Positions 42,211 through 51,799 of a stretch of 64,000 bases of DNA are shown here, one piece after another. The DNA comes from Arthrobacter sp. (GTDB lineage Bacteria > Actinomycetota > Actinomycetes > Actinomycetales > Micrococcaceae). The position numbers were made by a program, and so were the translations under genes. The notes under the pieces are model-generated. The model saw only the letters and a list, made by a program, of their open reading frames with translations. It searched no databases and was not told the origin of the DNA. The stretch lies in assembly GCA_026393275.1 (NCBI GenBank), contig JAPLAM010000078.1:21334-85333 (forward strand), written 5' to 3'. Numbering within the stretch: the stretch's first letter is position 1; every line of letters starts with the position of its first letter.

Positions 42211-42799
42211 CGACCGGCCCCGGCAGCCGTTCAGTTCCCGCTCGCCCGCCCGGGAGACCCCGGCGTCTCAGCCAGGCTCTCCCACCGGGCGGGCAGGCAA
42301 CCCCGTTTCCGGGGGCGCTGACCGGGACGGTCGGCGCAGGCGTGCTGGCGCGGGCGCACGAGTTGGGGAAGGTCTCCGGGTTTCGGGATTCGGGTTCCGG
42401 TGGCCGGACGAGGACGCGGGCCGGTGCGGCGTCCGCTTGTCCGGTCGCTGCATCCGCCGTGATCGAAGCGTTCACGGCGGTGGTGCCTTCGATATGCGCG
42501 GGCGGCACCGAGGAACAGCGTGCGGCGTCATTCTGATATTTTCCGCCCGGCACATTGGCCTGATCCCGCTGTAGTGTGGCGGTGTGGGGCGGCCGCATTG
42601 AGCGCGTTTCTCGGTTCGTTTCGCTGTCCAAGGCCTCCACCCGAGTCCTTGGACCCGGGTTTGACCGCTCGAACCGTCCCTGTCCGCGCCATCGTGCCCG
42701 GCGTAGAATTCGAGAACCAATTGGCCGGTCCCGCGTTCTGGAGCCGGTGGTTGTTCCAGATCAGATCGATGGTGTTGGACCAGCGAAAGTGGACGTGCG
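42211..42799. other. Long GC-rich intergenic stretch
   Basis: 590 nt upstream of the large modular hydrolase. A 109-codon open frame (42207-42536) overlaps the protease stop but its product is arginine/alanine/glycine-rich without a family pattern. Frames on the other strand are equally unconvincing. The hydrolase promoter should lie near the right end. Confidence 0.45.
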
Positions 42800-45700
42800 G
42801 TGGTCACTACCCTCGTGCCGGTGATCCATGAACGGATCTCAGAGTGCACTACGTCAGTCCTGGTGGAACGCCTGGTGCCCGGGGCGCAGCTGGTGGTCTC
42901 CGTCGACGGCACAGAATACAGCGCCGTTGCCTCTGGGGCGTCGGTGCAACTGGCGGTGCCGCCGCTGAACGGCCGGGCGGTTCTCCGGGCCAAGCAGGAT
43001 GCCGGATCGGGATTCACCCCGTGGTCCGCGGACGTGGAGGTGGAAGACGCGCTGCTTCCCCCGGACACGTCCCCCCGGCTGCCGGAGGAGGTCGGTGCCT
43101 GCAGCCAATGCGTGCACGTGTCAGGGCTGGTGCCCGGCGCGGACGTGGAACTAGTCCTCCAGTCCACCGGCGGCATGGTGGGCACGGGGACCGCCGATGG
43201 CGCGGGCACAGCGTGCATGGACGTTGACCTGGCAGCTAACCAGGGCAAGGGTGGCGATGTGCTGGGTGCCCGGATGGTGGTCTGCGGCCAGCCGGGGCCC
43301 TCCTCGAGTGCACCGGTCACCGGCAGGACGCGGCTGGAAAGGCCACAGGTTCTGGGTCCATTGTTTGGCTGCCAACGCATGGTGCCCACCAGCAACCTCA
43401 CCCCCGGGGCCAGGGTGCGGTTCGAGATGGGCACGGATGATCTGGGCAATCTGTGCGCCTGTGCCGCGGCCGTCAACGCCTGGATTGGCAGCGACTTGGA
43501 GGCGGGGCACCAGGTGCGTGCGGTTCCCTATTGGGACTCGGCCCAGTGCAGCGGGGACGGGCCGCCCAGCGCGTGGGTGCCGGTGGTCCCGCCGGACGGA
43601 CGGATCAAGCCGGTTGTCCTTCCGGCGCTTGTGGCCGGGGACCGCATCATCCGGGTTGGTAACCAGATTGCCAACGCCACGGTGCTGGTCCGGATCCGTC
43701 CGGATGAACACAGCGAATTCGAGGAATTCGGCCCGGCCGCCACCAGCGAGAACCCGGAGTTTGGCCTGAACACGTCGCTGGCGCCCGGCAATGTCGTCAC
43801 AGTGGTTCAGACCCTGTGCACCGTCGCGTTGGAATCGGACCCCGTCACGGTGCTGCCGCGTCCCATGGTGGTCCTCCCGCCGGTGGTGGGGCCGCCGGTG
43901 AACCGCTGCGGTGCGGGCATCTTGGTGGCGAATCTACACCAGGGGGCGCTGGTGCGGGTCTTCGCCGACGGTATCCCGGTGGGCACCGCCTGGGCCGGGG
44001 ACCGGAACAGCGTCGAGGTTCCGGTGAACGTCGCGGCCCACATGTCCATCACGGCCACCCAGTTGGTCGGCAGTGTCGGCAGCCTGCCCTCCAGCCCTCC
44101 CGTCGAGGTGGGCACGGCTGCGCCGGGGGTGCCGCGCATTCTGGAACCCGTCGCCTTGGGGGACCGCATGGTGTGGGTCAGCCATGTGACCCCGGGGGCC
44201 CGGGTCACCGTCTGGAGCGGCGCCGTGCGGCTGGGCAGCGTGGAGTCCACGGAGCCGGTGGTGCAGGTGCCCGTCCCGGCGCTGGCCGGCCCTGTCCATG
44301 CCACGGCCCTGCTGTGCGGGGCCGTCGCCCGGGGGAGGGACGTGAAACCCATCGCCCCGCCGTCCGACACCGGTGGTTTCAGCCAACCGGGCGAGGAGCC
44401 CAGGACGTACGCGGACTTTCCCGTCCCGGGCGGCGCCGACGGCGCCGCCTTCACCATGCCGATCCAGGGCCAACTGTACTTTCCTTCCAACGACGGCAAG
44501 ACCTGGCCTAAGGCCCCCCGGGAGGTGCCGCTGGTTGTCATTGCCCACGGATATTGGGCCCCGGGGGTGGGCAGCTATCTGGGCTACGATTACCTGGCCC
44601 GGCATCTGGCCCGGTGGGGCATGGCGGTCTTCAGCCTCAACCTGGACACGGTGAACGCGGAAACCCACTTCGCCGACTCCCACCAGTACGCCCGGGGCGA
44701 GATCATCCTGCACGCCATCGACGCGCTTGCGGCCGACCCCGGTCTTGCCGGCAAACTGGACACCTCACGGGTCGGGTTGGTCGGGCATTCCATGGGCGGT
44801 GAAGGCGTGGTGCTGGCCCAGCATCTGAACGCGAGCGGGGCGCGGGGCTATGGCATTCGTGGCGTGGTGAGCATTGCGCCCACCAACTACCGCACCGAAG
44901 TCATCCTGCGGGGCGCCAAATACCTGCAGATCCTCGGATCGATGGACCTGCTCAGCCGTTCCCTGCTGGATTCGGAGTGGCTGAACGGCTTCAGGATCTA
45001 CGACCGGGCCTTCTCGCCCAAGAGCCACATATGGGTCTACGGTGCCCGGCACAATGCCTTCAACAGGAAGTGGCTCCAGAACGGCGACACCTACGAGGCG
45101 TCGTGGGCGGAAGTGGCACTGCCGCCGTCGACGCACGAGAACATCGCGCGCACCCTGGTCAACGCCTTCTTCCAGGACACGCTGTTCACCAGGCACGCCT
45201 ATGCGGGCTACCTGGGAGGCACGGTGGTGCCGCAGTCCCTGCGCGAACTGGAGGTGTACGTCGAGCACCGGCACGAGCCGCGCACGGTTATCGACAATTT
45301 CGGCGACGCCGACGAGCAGGCGGCCCTGGCTCCCCAGCCGCCGGACAAGACAGCGAACAGACTGGCGCTGCCCGCCATGGCCGAGGGAGCCGGGTTGCTC
45401 TTCTGGGACGATGTCCAGCAGACCGGTTCGGGGGCGACCACGCCCCATGAGACCCAAAGCACCGAACTCGCCTGGAACCCGCCGGCAACGGCGGATGTCC
45501 GCTACAGTACCGGTGCGGGCGGGCTGACGGCATCCGTGACGGCTGTGGTCTCGTTCCGGGTGAGCCAGTTTTATCCGGACGCGAAACTCAATCCGGCCGG
45601 CGCCGCCGCGGATCTGTTGGTGACCCTCGACGACGGCGGCCAGCAGGCCACCGTGCGCGCCGGAGCGATCGGTGCCATTCCGTTCCCCGATGTCCGGCCC

Positions 45701-45865
45701 GCCGCGGCGGGACTGTGCCCGATGCGGACCATCAGGATCCCGCTGGACGCCTTCACTGCGGCCAACGCTTCGTTTGATCCCGGAACCGTCCAAAGGATCA
45801 TTTTTGGCCTCACGGCCCGGCCGACGGGGCGCATCTTCGTCGACGACATCGAAATCACCAGCTGA
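42800..45865 (+). CDS. Large modular protein: six beta-sandwich repeats, alpha/beta hydrolase, C-terminal domain
   Basis: A 1021-residue protein beginning at a GTG. Residues about 1-500 hold six repeats of 85-95 residues, each with a turn of the type xxPGAxVxV (VPGAQLVVSVDG, VPGADVELVL, TPGARVRFEM, then NATVLVRIRP, HQGALVRVFADG, TPGARVTVWSG), like tandem Ig-like modules with scattered cysteines. Residues about 540-800 are an alpha/beta hydrolase: VPLVVIAHGYWAPG, nucleophile elbow GLVGHSMGGEG (Ser near 664), MDLLSRSLL and YGARHNAFNRKW. The last 160 residues look like a carbohydrate-binding-type beta domain (VIDNFGDADEQ, FVDDIEITS). No signal peptide or lipobox is present, which is odd for such an architecture. 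The role is unknown; a lipase/esterase-like reaction is inferred. Confidence 0.85.
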   Translation: MVTTLVPVIHERISECTTSVLVERLVPGAQLVVSVDGTEYSAVASGASVQLAVPPLNGRAVLRAKQDAGSGFTPWSADVEVEDALLPPDTSPRLPEEVGACSQCVHVSGLVPGADVELVLQSTGGMVGTGTADGAGTACMDVDLAANQGKGGDVLGARMVVCGQPGPSSSAPVTGRTRLERPQVLGPLFGCQRMVPTSNLTPGARVRFEMGTDDLGNLCACAAAVNAWIGSDLEAGHQVRAVPYWDSAQCSGDGPPSAWVPVVPPDGRIKPVVLPALVAGDRIIRVGNQIANATVLVRIRPDEHSEFEEFGPAATSENPEFGLNTSLAPGNVVTVVQTLCTVALESDPVTVLPRPMVVLPPVVGPPVNRCGAGILVANLHQGALVRVFADGIPVGTAWAGDRNSVEVPVNVAAHMSITATQLVGSVGSLPSSPPVEVGTAAPGVPRILEPVALGDRMVWVSHVTPGARVTVWSGAVRLGSVESTEPVVQVPVPALAGPVHATALLCGAVARGRDVKPIAPPSDTGGFSQPGEEPRTYADFPVPGGADGAAFTMPIQGQLYFPSNDGKTWPKAPREVPLVVIAHGYWAPGVGSYLGYDYLARHLARWGMAVFSLNLDTVNAETHFADSHQYARGEIILHAIDALAADPGLAGKLDTSRVGLVGHSMGGEGVVLAQHLNASGARGYGIRGVVSIAPTNYRTEVILRGAKYLQILGSMDLLSRSLLDSEWLNGFRIYDRAFSPKSHIWVYGARHNAFNRKWLQNGDTYEASWAEVALPPSTHENIARTLVNAFFQDTLFTRHAYAGYLGGTVVPQSLRELEVYVEHRHEPRTVIDNFGDADEQAALAPQPPDKTANRLALPAMAEGAGLLFWDDVQQTGSGATTPHETQSTELAWNPPATADVRYSTGAGGLTASVTAVVSFRVSQFYPDAKLNPAGAAADLLVTLDDGGQQATVRAGAIGAIPFPDVRPAAAGLCPMRTIRIPLDAFTAANASFDPGTVQRIIFGLTARPTGRIFVDDIEITS

Positions 45866-45878
45866 AAGGAGGGCCGGC

Positions 45879-46223
45879 ATGGAACAGGAGCGCGATCCCG
45901 CAGGCGGCCACGGCCGGCAGGAGGCCCAGGGGCGCCGAGCGTGGATCCGCATTGACAAGGCCACGGCCAACTCCGCTTCCACCCGCGGCGTGTACGACGT
46001 CGCCATCACCGGGGTGAACCTGCACATGGCCGTGGTGCCGCCGCGGATCTTGGTCGGCGGGCTGCCTCTCCAGCAGCTGTCCTTCGAACCGGGCGGCGGG
46101 CGGATCACCGGAGTCCTCCGCGGCACGCCGGAGGACGACATCGTCAGCGTGGACTACGGCTTCGCCAGCGCCGGGGCAACACTCCACCGGGCGGACCAGG
46201 ATGGACCGGCCCCCGCAGGCTAG
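45879..46223 (+). CDS. Small IPT/TIG-like protein, partner of the modular hydrolase
   Basis: A 114-residue protein preceded by a strong AAGGAGGG site, 13 nt after the hydrolase stop, so co-transcribed with it. After a polar N-terminal stretch the body reads TRGVYDVAITGVNLHMAVVP, PRILVGGLPLQQLSFEPGGG and ITGVLRGTPEDDIVSVDYGF. This looks like a single Ig-like/IPT-type beta-sandwich (the ITGxNL and VDYGFA ends). It lacks a signal peptide, like its neighbour. It may be a fourth-wall module that assembles with the repeats of the large protein. No family assignment is certain. Confidence 0.75.
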   Translation: MEQERDPAGGHGRQEAQGRRAWIRIDKATANSASTRGVYDVAITGVNLHMAVVPPRILVGGLPLQQLSFEPGGGRITGVLRGTPEDDIVSVDYGFASAGATLHRADQDGPAPAG

Positions 46224-46681
46224 ACGGTCACGGAGCGGGGTAGGTGCGTGCTGGGCACAACCGCACTCACTGTCATCGGCATCGCCCGGCTCCGCAAGAC
46301 CCGGACGGTCCCCGTCACCTAGTACCGGCCGCATACTCGCGGCAGGTACCAAGGACAGGAACAGGACATGCCGTACCCGCGGGGCTGTCCACCGGCGGCT
46401 CGAACGGAAAGGCGCAGCTTTCCGGGCGGCCTACCGTCAACGCTCGACGGCTATAAACACCAGGCGCGCCGCGCTGGCCACCACCGCAGTGCCGCGAGTG
46501 GACTACCAGGAATTTCGGCTACGGTGCCGCGACTCCGCGCCTGGGCAGTCGTGCGACACAAACACCCAACGCGACCGCTCCGCCACCGGGGCTGGCAACC
46601 GACGTATCGTTTTCGGGTGCCGGTGTCCGCGCGTTGAATCGGTGCGGAGACCAGAGCCCGACGGAAGCCACGGAGCAAAAG
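46224..46681. other. Intergenic stretch
   Basis: About 460 nt without a clear gene. A 24-codon GTG-led frame (46248-46322, ending LRKTRTVPVT) could be the tail of a lost membrane protein. Nothing else is recognised. Confidence 0.45.
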
Positions 46682-47998
46682 ATGACAGCCACAACAAAGA
46701 CACCGCTTCCGCAAAAAGATTTGTCGAGGCGTTCGGCGGGCCGTGTCCGAAGTTGGCTGGCGGACGAAACCACCGACCGGCAGCGGCCGGTCATCCTGGC
46801 CGTAGTCCTGACGCTGGCGGCGATCGGTCTGGTCGAGGTCGCCTCGGCTTCCTCTGTCGAATCCGTCGCTTCCGGGCTCAACCCCTATGACCTGCCCCTG
46901 AAGCAGGGCGTGTGGACCCTCGCCGGGGTGGCCATCATGCTAGGACTGGGCCGCCTGCCGGTCAGGTATATCCGGAAACTGGCATGGCCCATGCTCATCG
47001 CCGCCACGATTGCCCTGGTCCTGGTCTTCACGCCCCTGGGCATGACAGTCAACGGCAACCGGAACTGGCTGAACGTGGCCGGGTTCACCGCCCAGCCCTC
47101 AGAATTCGCCAAACTCGCGCTCATCGTCTGGGCCGCCTCCGTCCTTTCCCGGAAGCAAAAACTACTGGGACAGTGGAAGCACGCGGTCATCCCCTTGCTA
47201 CCCGTGGGAGCGCTCATCATGGGCCTCGTCGCCCTGGGCCACGACCTGGGTACGACCATGATCGTTATGCTCGTCCTCGCCGCCACGTTGTTCTACGGCG
47301 GCGTACCGATGAAAGTCATCGGGGTGGCTGCAACGGCGTCCGCGGCGGCGGCACTCGTCCTCGCCGCGACCAGCGGCAACCGCATGGGCCGGATCTCCTC
47401 CTGGCTCGGCGCCGGATCCACAGAAGACGCCCAGGGACTGGGCTACCAGGCCTTGAACGGCCAGTACGCGCTGGCCTCAGGAAGCTGGTTCGGGACCGGT
47501 CTCGGGCAGAGCCGGGAAAAATGGAACTGGATCCCCGAAGCCCACAACGACTTCATCTTCACCATCCTGGGCGAGGAACTCGGCCTGGCCGGCACCCTCG
47601 TGGTCCTCGGGTTGTTCGCCGTCCTTGCCGTTGCCATCTTCAAGACGATTTCCCGCACCCGGGATACCTTTGCCCGCGTCCTGTCCTGCAGTGTCGTGAC
47701 CTGGATCATCGGACAGGCAGTGATCAACATCGCGATGGTCAGCGGGCTGCTGCCGGTCATCGGCGTCCCGCTGCCGTTCATCTCCTACGGCGGCTCGGCC
47801 ATGGTCTCCTCGCTGGCGGGTATCGGCATGATCCTCGCCGTCACCCGAACCAGCCAGAACCCCGAACACGCCGAGGCATCCCGGAGCGTCGCAAAGCCGA
47901 GCACTCCGGTGCCGGTCCGGCAGTCCCGCGTCCCCGATCGGATCCGCACCCTCCGCCGCGCGGTGCGCCGGCATCCTCGCTCGTCGAGCCAGTCTTAG
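46682..47998 (+). CDS. Orphan FtsW/RodA/SpoVE-family (SEDS) protein
   Basis: A 438-residue SEDS membrane protein with about 10 helices: GNRNWLNVAGFTAQPSEFAK near residue 130 (QPSE motif), GHDLGTTMIVM (catalytic-loop Asp), WIPEAHNDFIFTILGEELGL and GVPLPFISYGGSAMVSSLAG. These polymerise lipid-linked glycan into peptidoglycan with a partner PBP. The start at 46682 has GGAGCAAAAG before it; ATG 46634 is less supported. The gene is alone, away from any division cluster or PBP gene, so it is a paralogue of the essential ftsW/rodA. The C-terminal tail (about 60 residues) is basic and Ser/Arg-rich. Confidence 0.9.
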   Translation: MTATTKTPLPQKDLSRRSAGRVRSWLADETTDRQRPVILAVVLTLAAIGLVEVASASSVESVASGLNPYDLPLKQGVWTLAGVAIMLGLGRLPVRYIRKLAWPMLIAATIALVLVFTPLGMTVNGNRNWLNVAGFTAQPSEFAKLALIVWAASVLSRKQKLLGQWKHAVIPLLPVGALIMGLVALGHDLGTTMIVMLVLAATLFYGGVPMKVIGVAATASAAAALVLAATSGNRMGRISSWLGAGSTEDAQGLGYQALNGQYALASGSWFGTGLGQSREKWNWIPEAHNDFIFTILGEELGLAGTLVVLGLFAVLAVAIFKTISRTRDTFARVLSCSVVTWIIGQAVINIAMVSGLLPVIGVPLPFISYGGSAMVSSLAGIGMILAVTRTSQNPEHAEASRSVAKPSTPVPVRQSRVPDRIRTLRRAVRRHPRSSSQS

Positions 47999-48171
47999 CC
48001 CGGCAGCGCGCCCTGGGCAGCCATTTCCGCCGCACGGTGGCCCCCTTTGCCCCCGAAGGACCCAGGAAATGGCCACCGCCAGCAGGGCGCGGGCCGACAA
48101 CCGCCAGCGCCTGCAGCCTCTGTGGGGGTGGTTGTTCGTTTACCCGCGGTCCAGGGTAACGACGAACGCGC

Positions 48172-48552
48172 ATGAAACGCTTGCCTTTTCAGCCACAGCG
48201 GAAATACATGATTGCCGTGCCTGCTGAGCCCGAGTACGGTGACGGATTGACTGTCCGAGATGACTTTCTCACGTGGGTGAAGACGACGTGGCGTAACGCG
48301 TACGGGCAGAATGAAATTGAGGATGTGTTCAACTTTCTTGAAAAGAGCTTCTCGGACTGCACGTCCTACGAGTTCGAGCTTCAGGCGTTCGACGTAGTGG
48401 GCGACATGGCTTTCACCGCTGACTTGGAACATTCATCCGTGTCGGTCGACGGGAAACCTCGCAGTTACACTCTGCGCGCGACCCAGGTATACCGGCGTGA
48501 GATTGGCGAGTGGAAGGTCGCTCACCGCCACGCGGACACTGTGAGCGAATGA
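48172..48552 (+). CDS. SnoaL/DUF4440-like NTF2-fold protein
   Basis: A 126-residue protein. The C-terminal half, ELQAFDVVGDMAFTADLEHS and then SYTLRATQVYRREIGEWKVA followed by HRHADTV, is the standard end of ketosteroid-isomerase-like/DUF4440 proteins. The N-terminal half (DDFLTWVKTTWRNAYGQNEI) is atypical and lacks the usual first helix pattern. ATG 48172 and ATG 48208 are both possible. It is isolated, downstream of the SEDS gene in the same direction. Function unknown. Confidence 0.75.
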   Translation: MKRLPFQPQRKYMIAVPAEPEYGDGLTVRDDFLTWVKTTWRNAYGQNEIEDVFNFLEKSFSDCTSYEFELQAFDVVGDMAFTADLEHSSVSVDGKPRSYTLRATQVYRREIGEWKVAHRHADTVSE

Positions 48553-48660
48553 GACTACAAAGGTCATGGACCGGCAAGGGCTCGCTCAGGAGGACAGGGT
48601 GCGCACGCCAAGTTTCTGAGACAGATTCATCGTTGTTTCGGTTACGGAGCCGGGTCTTTT

Positions 48661-49591
48661 CTATTCTTTGACCGCTCCGGCCGTGGCATTCATGATCCGC
48701 TTCTGGAAAATGAAGAAGACGATGGCGACGGGGATGGTCATGATCGCGGCTGCGGCCAGCTCCAGCGGGTACTGCGTTCCGGCGCTGAGCTGGCCGGAGG
48801 AAAGCTGTGCAACACCCTTGGTCAGGGTGGTCAGTGCCGGGTCCTGGGTGGAGACGATGAAATGGCTGAGCCCGTTCCAAGACCCCTGGAAGGACAGGAT
48901 GACAATCGTCAAGACCGCGGGAACTGACATCGATAAAACGATGGACCAGAACGTGCGGAAGGTTCCCGCCCCGTCGACCTTGGCTTGTTCCTCTACGCTC
49001 ACGGGGATGGATTCGAAGAAGTTCTTCATGATGAAGACTCCGGCGGCGTCGGCCAGCAGCGGGACGATCATGCCAAAGTACGAGTCGTAGATTCCCAGCT
49101 GGTTGATGACGAGGAACTTGGGAATTAGGAGCACGACGCCGGGAACCGCCATGACGGCGATAAGCGCCGCGAAAACTACTGACTGTCCACGGAAACGCAG
49201 CCGGGCCAGGGCGTAACCGGCGAGCAGGTCAAAGAAGACGCGTCCGATAGTGACCAGGCCCGTAACGACGATCGAGTTCTTGAACCAGAGCGGGAAGTCC
49301 GAATTCAGGAAAAGCCGCTCATAGGCCGCGGCGGTCCATGTCGCTGGCAGAAGGGACAGTGGATCGGCGGCCGCATCCGGTTCGGTCTTAAAGGACGTCG
49401 CGAGGGTTGACCAGGAAGGGAAAGATGTAGATGACCGCCAGCAGGATCAGGACCGCGTAGACGGCCCAGCCCCAGGAGGCGGGCTTCCGCGCCCGGGGGC
49501 TTACGGGTGACGGCCCTTGGTCCGAAGCTCTCCGGGGTGCGGCTTGGTTTTCAGCCTCCACGGTGGGCGGACTGATGGGGGATACGGTCAT
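48661..49591 (-). pseudogene. Carbohydrate ABC transporter permease (MalG-like), frameshifted
   Basis: The N-terminal part (49591-49388) is a normal start with a membrane helix (YAVLILLAVIYIFPFLVN) and then stops at DVL*. The other frame continues LATSFKTEPDAAADPLSLLP, then, from 49152, VPGVVLLIPKFLV, and the EAA-loop SVEEQAKVDGAGTFRTFWSI. About two bases are missing near 49400. The full permease would be about 300 residues with six helices. Its start overlaps the stop of the first permease by 4 nt. Unless the frameshift is a sequencing error, the importer cannot assemble. Confidence 0.85.
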
Positions 49592-50685
49592 TTGGTTCCT
49601 CCCTTGGGCGGCGGCGGGTTGAACCGCTTACGGCGCGGAACAGTGGTGCGTTCGCGCAGGATCAGCCGTTGGATGATGGCGAAGACGATGATGATGGCGA
49701 ACAGCAGAAAACCGATCGCGGCGCCCTGGCCCCATTGCTGGTTGTTGAATGCGGTGCTGAACGACAGGTAGGCAGGGGTCAGGGTGGTCTTGGCCGGACC
49801 GCCCTGGGTGCCGGTGTAGATCTGATCGAAGACCTGCCACGTGCCGATGAGCCCGAGCGTGATGACCGTGAACAACGTGGGGCGCAGCATGGGCAACGTG
49901 ACGAACCAGAACCGCTGCCAGCCGGTGGCGCCGTCGAGCATCGCGGCTTCCTGGAGCTCGCCTTGAAGATTCTGCAGGGCTGCGATGAACAGCAGCATGA
50001 ATGTTCCCGAGGTGGTGAAGACCGCCATCAGGATGAAGGCGGACATGGCCACCGAGGGTCCGGACATCCAGTCCCACCAGCTCACGCCCAGGAAGGAATG
50101 GCTGGCCAGCGAGGCCGGCGCGGTGGTGATGCCGAAGGTGCCCGCCAACACATGCAGGACACCGTCAGGGTCCTGGAACCAGTTGGGTCCGGCGACGCCG
50201 ACCAGAGCGAGGAGCTTGTTGACGACGCCGCTGGCGCTGAAGAGGAACAGCCACAACACGGTGATGGCCACCGAACTGGTCACCGAGGGAAAGTAGAAGG
50301 CGGTCCGGAAGAAGCCCCGGCCCTTAAGGATGCGTCGGTTCACCAGCACCACCAGGAGCAAAGACAGCGCCGTCTGCAGCGGAACGCTGAGGATGACGTA
50401 ATAGAAGTTGTTCCGCAAAGCGGTGCCGAAATCGCGTTCCGCCAGCCCGCCACCGGCGAGGATCGCGCCGTAATTTTCGGCTCCGACGAAGTTGGCGGTG
50501 CCTGAGAAGGGGCTGCCACGGCCGGTCCAGTCCGAGACGCTGACCCATGCGGCCATGGCGACCGGCAGCGCCAGGAAGAGCCCGAGGATGATGACCACGG
50601 GTGCTATGAAGAGCCACCCGGTGGCGTTCTGGCGTCCGTGGATGCCTGAACGCCGCCGGGCGAGCAGCTGTGGAGCCATGGTCAT
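49588..50685 (-). CDS. Carbohydrate ABC transporter permease (MalF-like)
   Basis: A 365-residue six-helix permease. TGWLFIAPVVIILGLFLALP is helix 1, FRTAFYFPSVTSSVAITVLW helix 3, and the EAA loop ELQEAAMLDGATGWQRFWFV contacts the ATPase. The C terminus ends in a basic tail. It overlaps both the second permease (49588-49591) and the binding-protein remnant (50682-50685), so it was the middle gene of a sugar-import operon. The gene itself appears intact, but both partners are broken and no ATPase gene is present. It is probably non-functional in practice. Confidence 0.9.
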   Translation of the reverse strand: MTMAPQLLARRRSGIHGRQNATGWLFIAPVVIILGLFLALPVAMAAWVSVSDWTGRGSPFSGTANFVGAENYGAILAGGGLAERDFGTALRNNFYYVILSVPLQTALSLLLVVLVNRRILKGRGFFRTAFYFPSVTSSVAITVLWLFLFSASGVVNKLLALVGVAGPNWFQDPDGVLHVLAGTFGITTAPASLASHSFLGVSWWDWMSGPSVAMSAFILMAVFTTSGTFMLLFIAALQNLQGELQEAAMLDGATGWQRFWFVTLPMLRPTLFTVITLGLIGTWQVFDQIYTGTQGGPAKTTLTPAYLSFSTAFNNQQWGQGAAIGFLLFAIIIVFAIIQRLILRERTTVPRRKRFNPPPPKGGTK

Positions 50686-51385
50686 TTGGCCAGGACCGCG
50701 GTCATTTCAGTCTGGACTGAGTCCAGAATGGACTTCGGATCGGAGGTCTTGAGCGTGGCCAGCTTGGCGTTCAGGTCCTTGATGACATCAGCCGCCCCGG
50801 GCTGGGAGGGCAGGGTCTGTGCGTATTCGGCGCCGGCCAAGGAGGCCGCCTGGGCAGGGAAATCGGACTTGAACGCTTCTGCTGCGGATTGGACGGAGGG
50901 CATCACGCCGAAGGCCTTGGCAAAGCCGATCTGGCTCTGCGTGCTGGTCAGCTGTTCCACCAGTTTCTTCGCGGCGGGCTTGTTCTTGCTGTCAGCGGCG
51001 ATGCCCCAGCAGTTAGTGAACTGCAGAGTTCCCTTGCCCTTCGGGCCCGCCGGCAGCTCCACAGTGCGGTACTTCACGCCGGGGTAGTCCTTGGACATTG
51101 CACCGCCGATCCAGTTCCCTTCGATCGTCATGGCAGAGAGGCCCTTGCCGAATGCCTCGCCGCCCCAGCCCGCTCCGAGGTCTGAGGAAAACTTCGCTGT
51201 TCCGTCACTGAGCAGCGACTTCACGAAGCCCAGGGCCTGGACGTTTTCGGGGCTGTTGAGGGTCGCCGTCTTGCCGTCTGCACTGACGAAGGAACCGCCG
51301 GCCTGCGGGAAGAAGGCGCCCACACGGGCTATTTCCGGGCTGAACGCCAGGCCTGTCGTCGAGCCGGTTGTAAGTTTCTTAGCCG
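50682..51385 (-). pseudogene. Sugar ABC substrate-binding protein, 5'-truncated
   Basis: From about 51385 the minus strand reads TGLAFSPEIARVGAFFPQAG, VQALGFVKSLLSDGTAKFSS, GLSAMTIEGNWIGGAMSKDY and TLQFTNCWGIAADSKNKPAA, the C-terminal 60% of a family 1 solute-binding protein. The signal peptide, lipobox and N-terminal lobe are missing. Instead the open frame continues upstream into LysR sequence (VDVSLGRWDFVPAGVQS...PASHRLA), giving a chimeric 271-codon frame starting at GTG 51497. The product cannot be exported or bind sugar. It overlaps the permease gene by 4 nt. Confidence 0.85.
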
Positions 51386-51570
51386 CCGCAGCCAGCCGGT
51401 GGGATGCCGGGACGGCCATGACGAGGTGCTCCTCGACAATGATGCGGGATTGGACGCCCGCAGGCACGAAATCCCACCGACCGAGGCTGACGTCCACTTC
51501 GCCACGGAGAACGCGGGCGAGGGCGGGAAGCGCGAAGTCCTGGCTGTTCGCAACAGACGCCCGATTCGTG
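51386..51570 (-). pseudogene. LysR effector-domain fragment (minus strand)
   Basis: Minus-strand translation ANSQDFALPALARVLRGEVD, then VSLGRWDFVPAGVQSRIIVE and EEHLVMAVPASHRLA matches the middle of a LysR substrate-binding domain (..L..G.VD..LG...F.P.G....L..E.LV.A.P..H.LA). It is fused in frame to the binding-protein relic at about 51385. The DNA-binding half is absent. Confidence 0.7.
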
Positions 51571-51577
51571 GACCGCC

Positions 51578-51799
51578 ATGGCTCTGGTCGGAGCTGAAGT
51601 GGGCTGCTCCCTCACGGTTTCCTCCGTGGCGGAAAACGTCACCGACCCGCACGTACACTTTCTGCGGGTACGTGACGAGACCTTGCCGATCTATCTGCGG
51701 ATGGCTTGGCGGGGAGCCTCGGACAACCCGTCCCTCCCACCGGTCCTCGCCCTTGCGGAACGGGTTTGGGCAGGCGCGGCCGATGCCGCGGCGCCCTGA
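51578..51799 (+). pseudogene. LysR effector-domain C-terminal fragment (plus strand)
   Basis: The plus strand reads MALVGAEVGCSLTVSSVAEN, VTDPHVHFLRVRDETLPIYL and RMAWRGASDNPSLPPVLALA, then a stop at 51799. This is the usual last 70 residues of a LysR regulator (G.G....P.SV....V....L......L.MAWR..D.SP....). It lies head-to-head with the minus-strand LysR piece, so the gene was split and inverted or two genes were joined. Confidence 0.7.

Noticed and set aside
42207..42536. Small gene overlapping the protease stop
   Set aside because: Composition (Arg, Ala, Gly, Ser) is typical of random high-GC frames; no start-site support.
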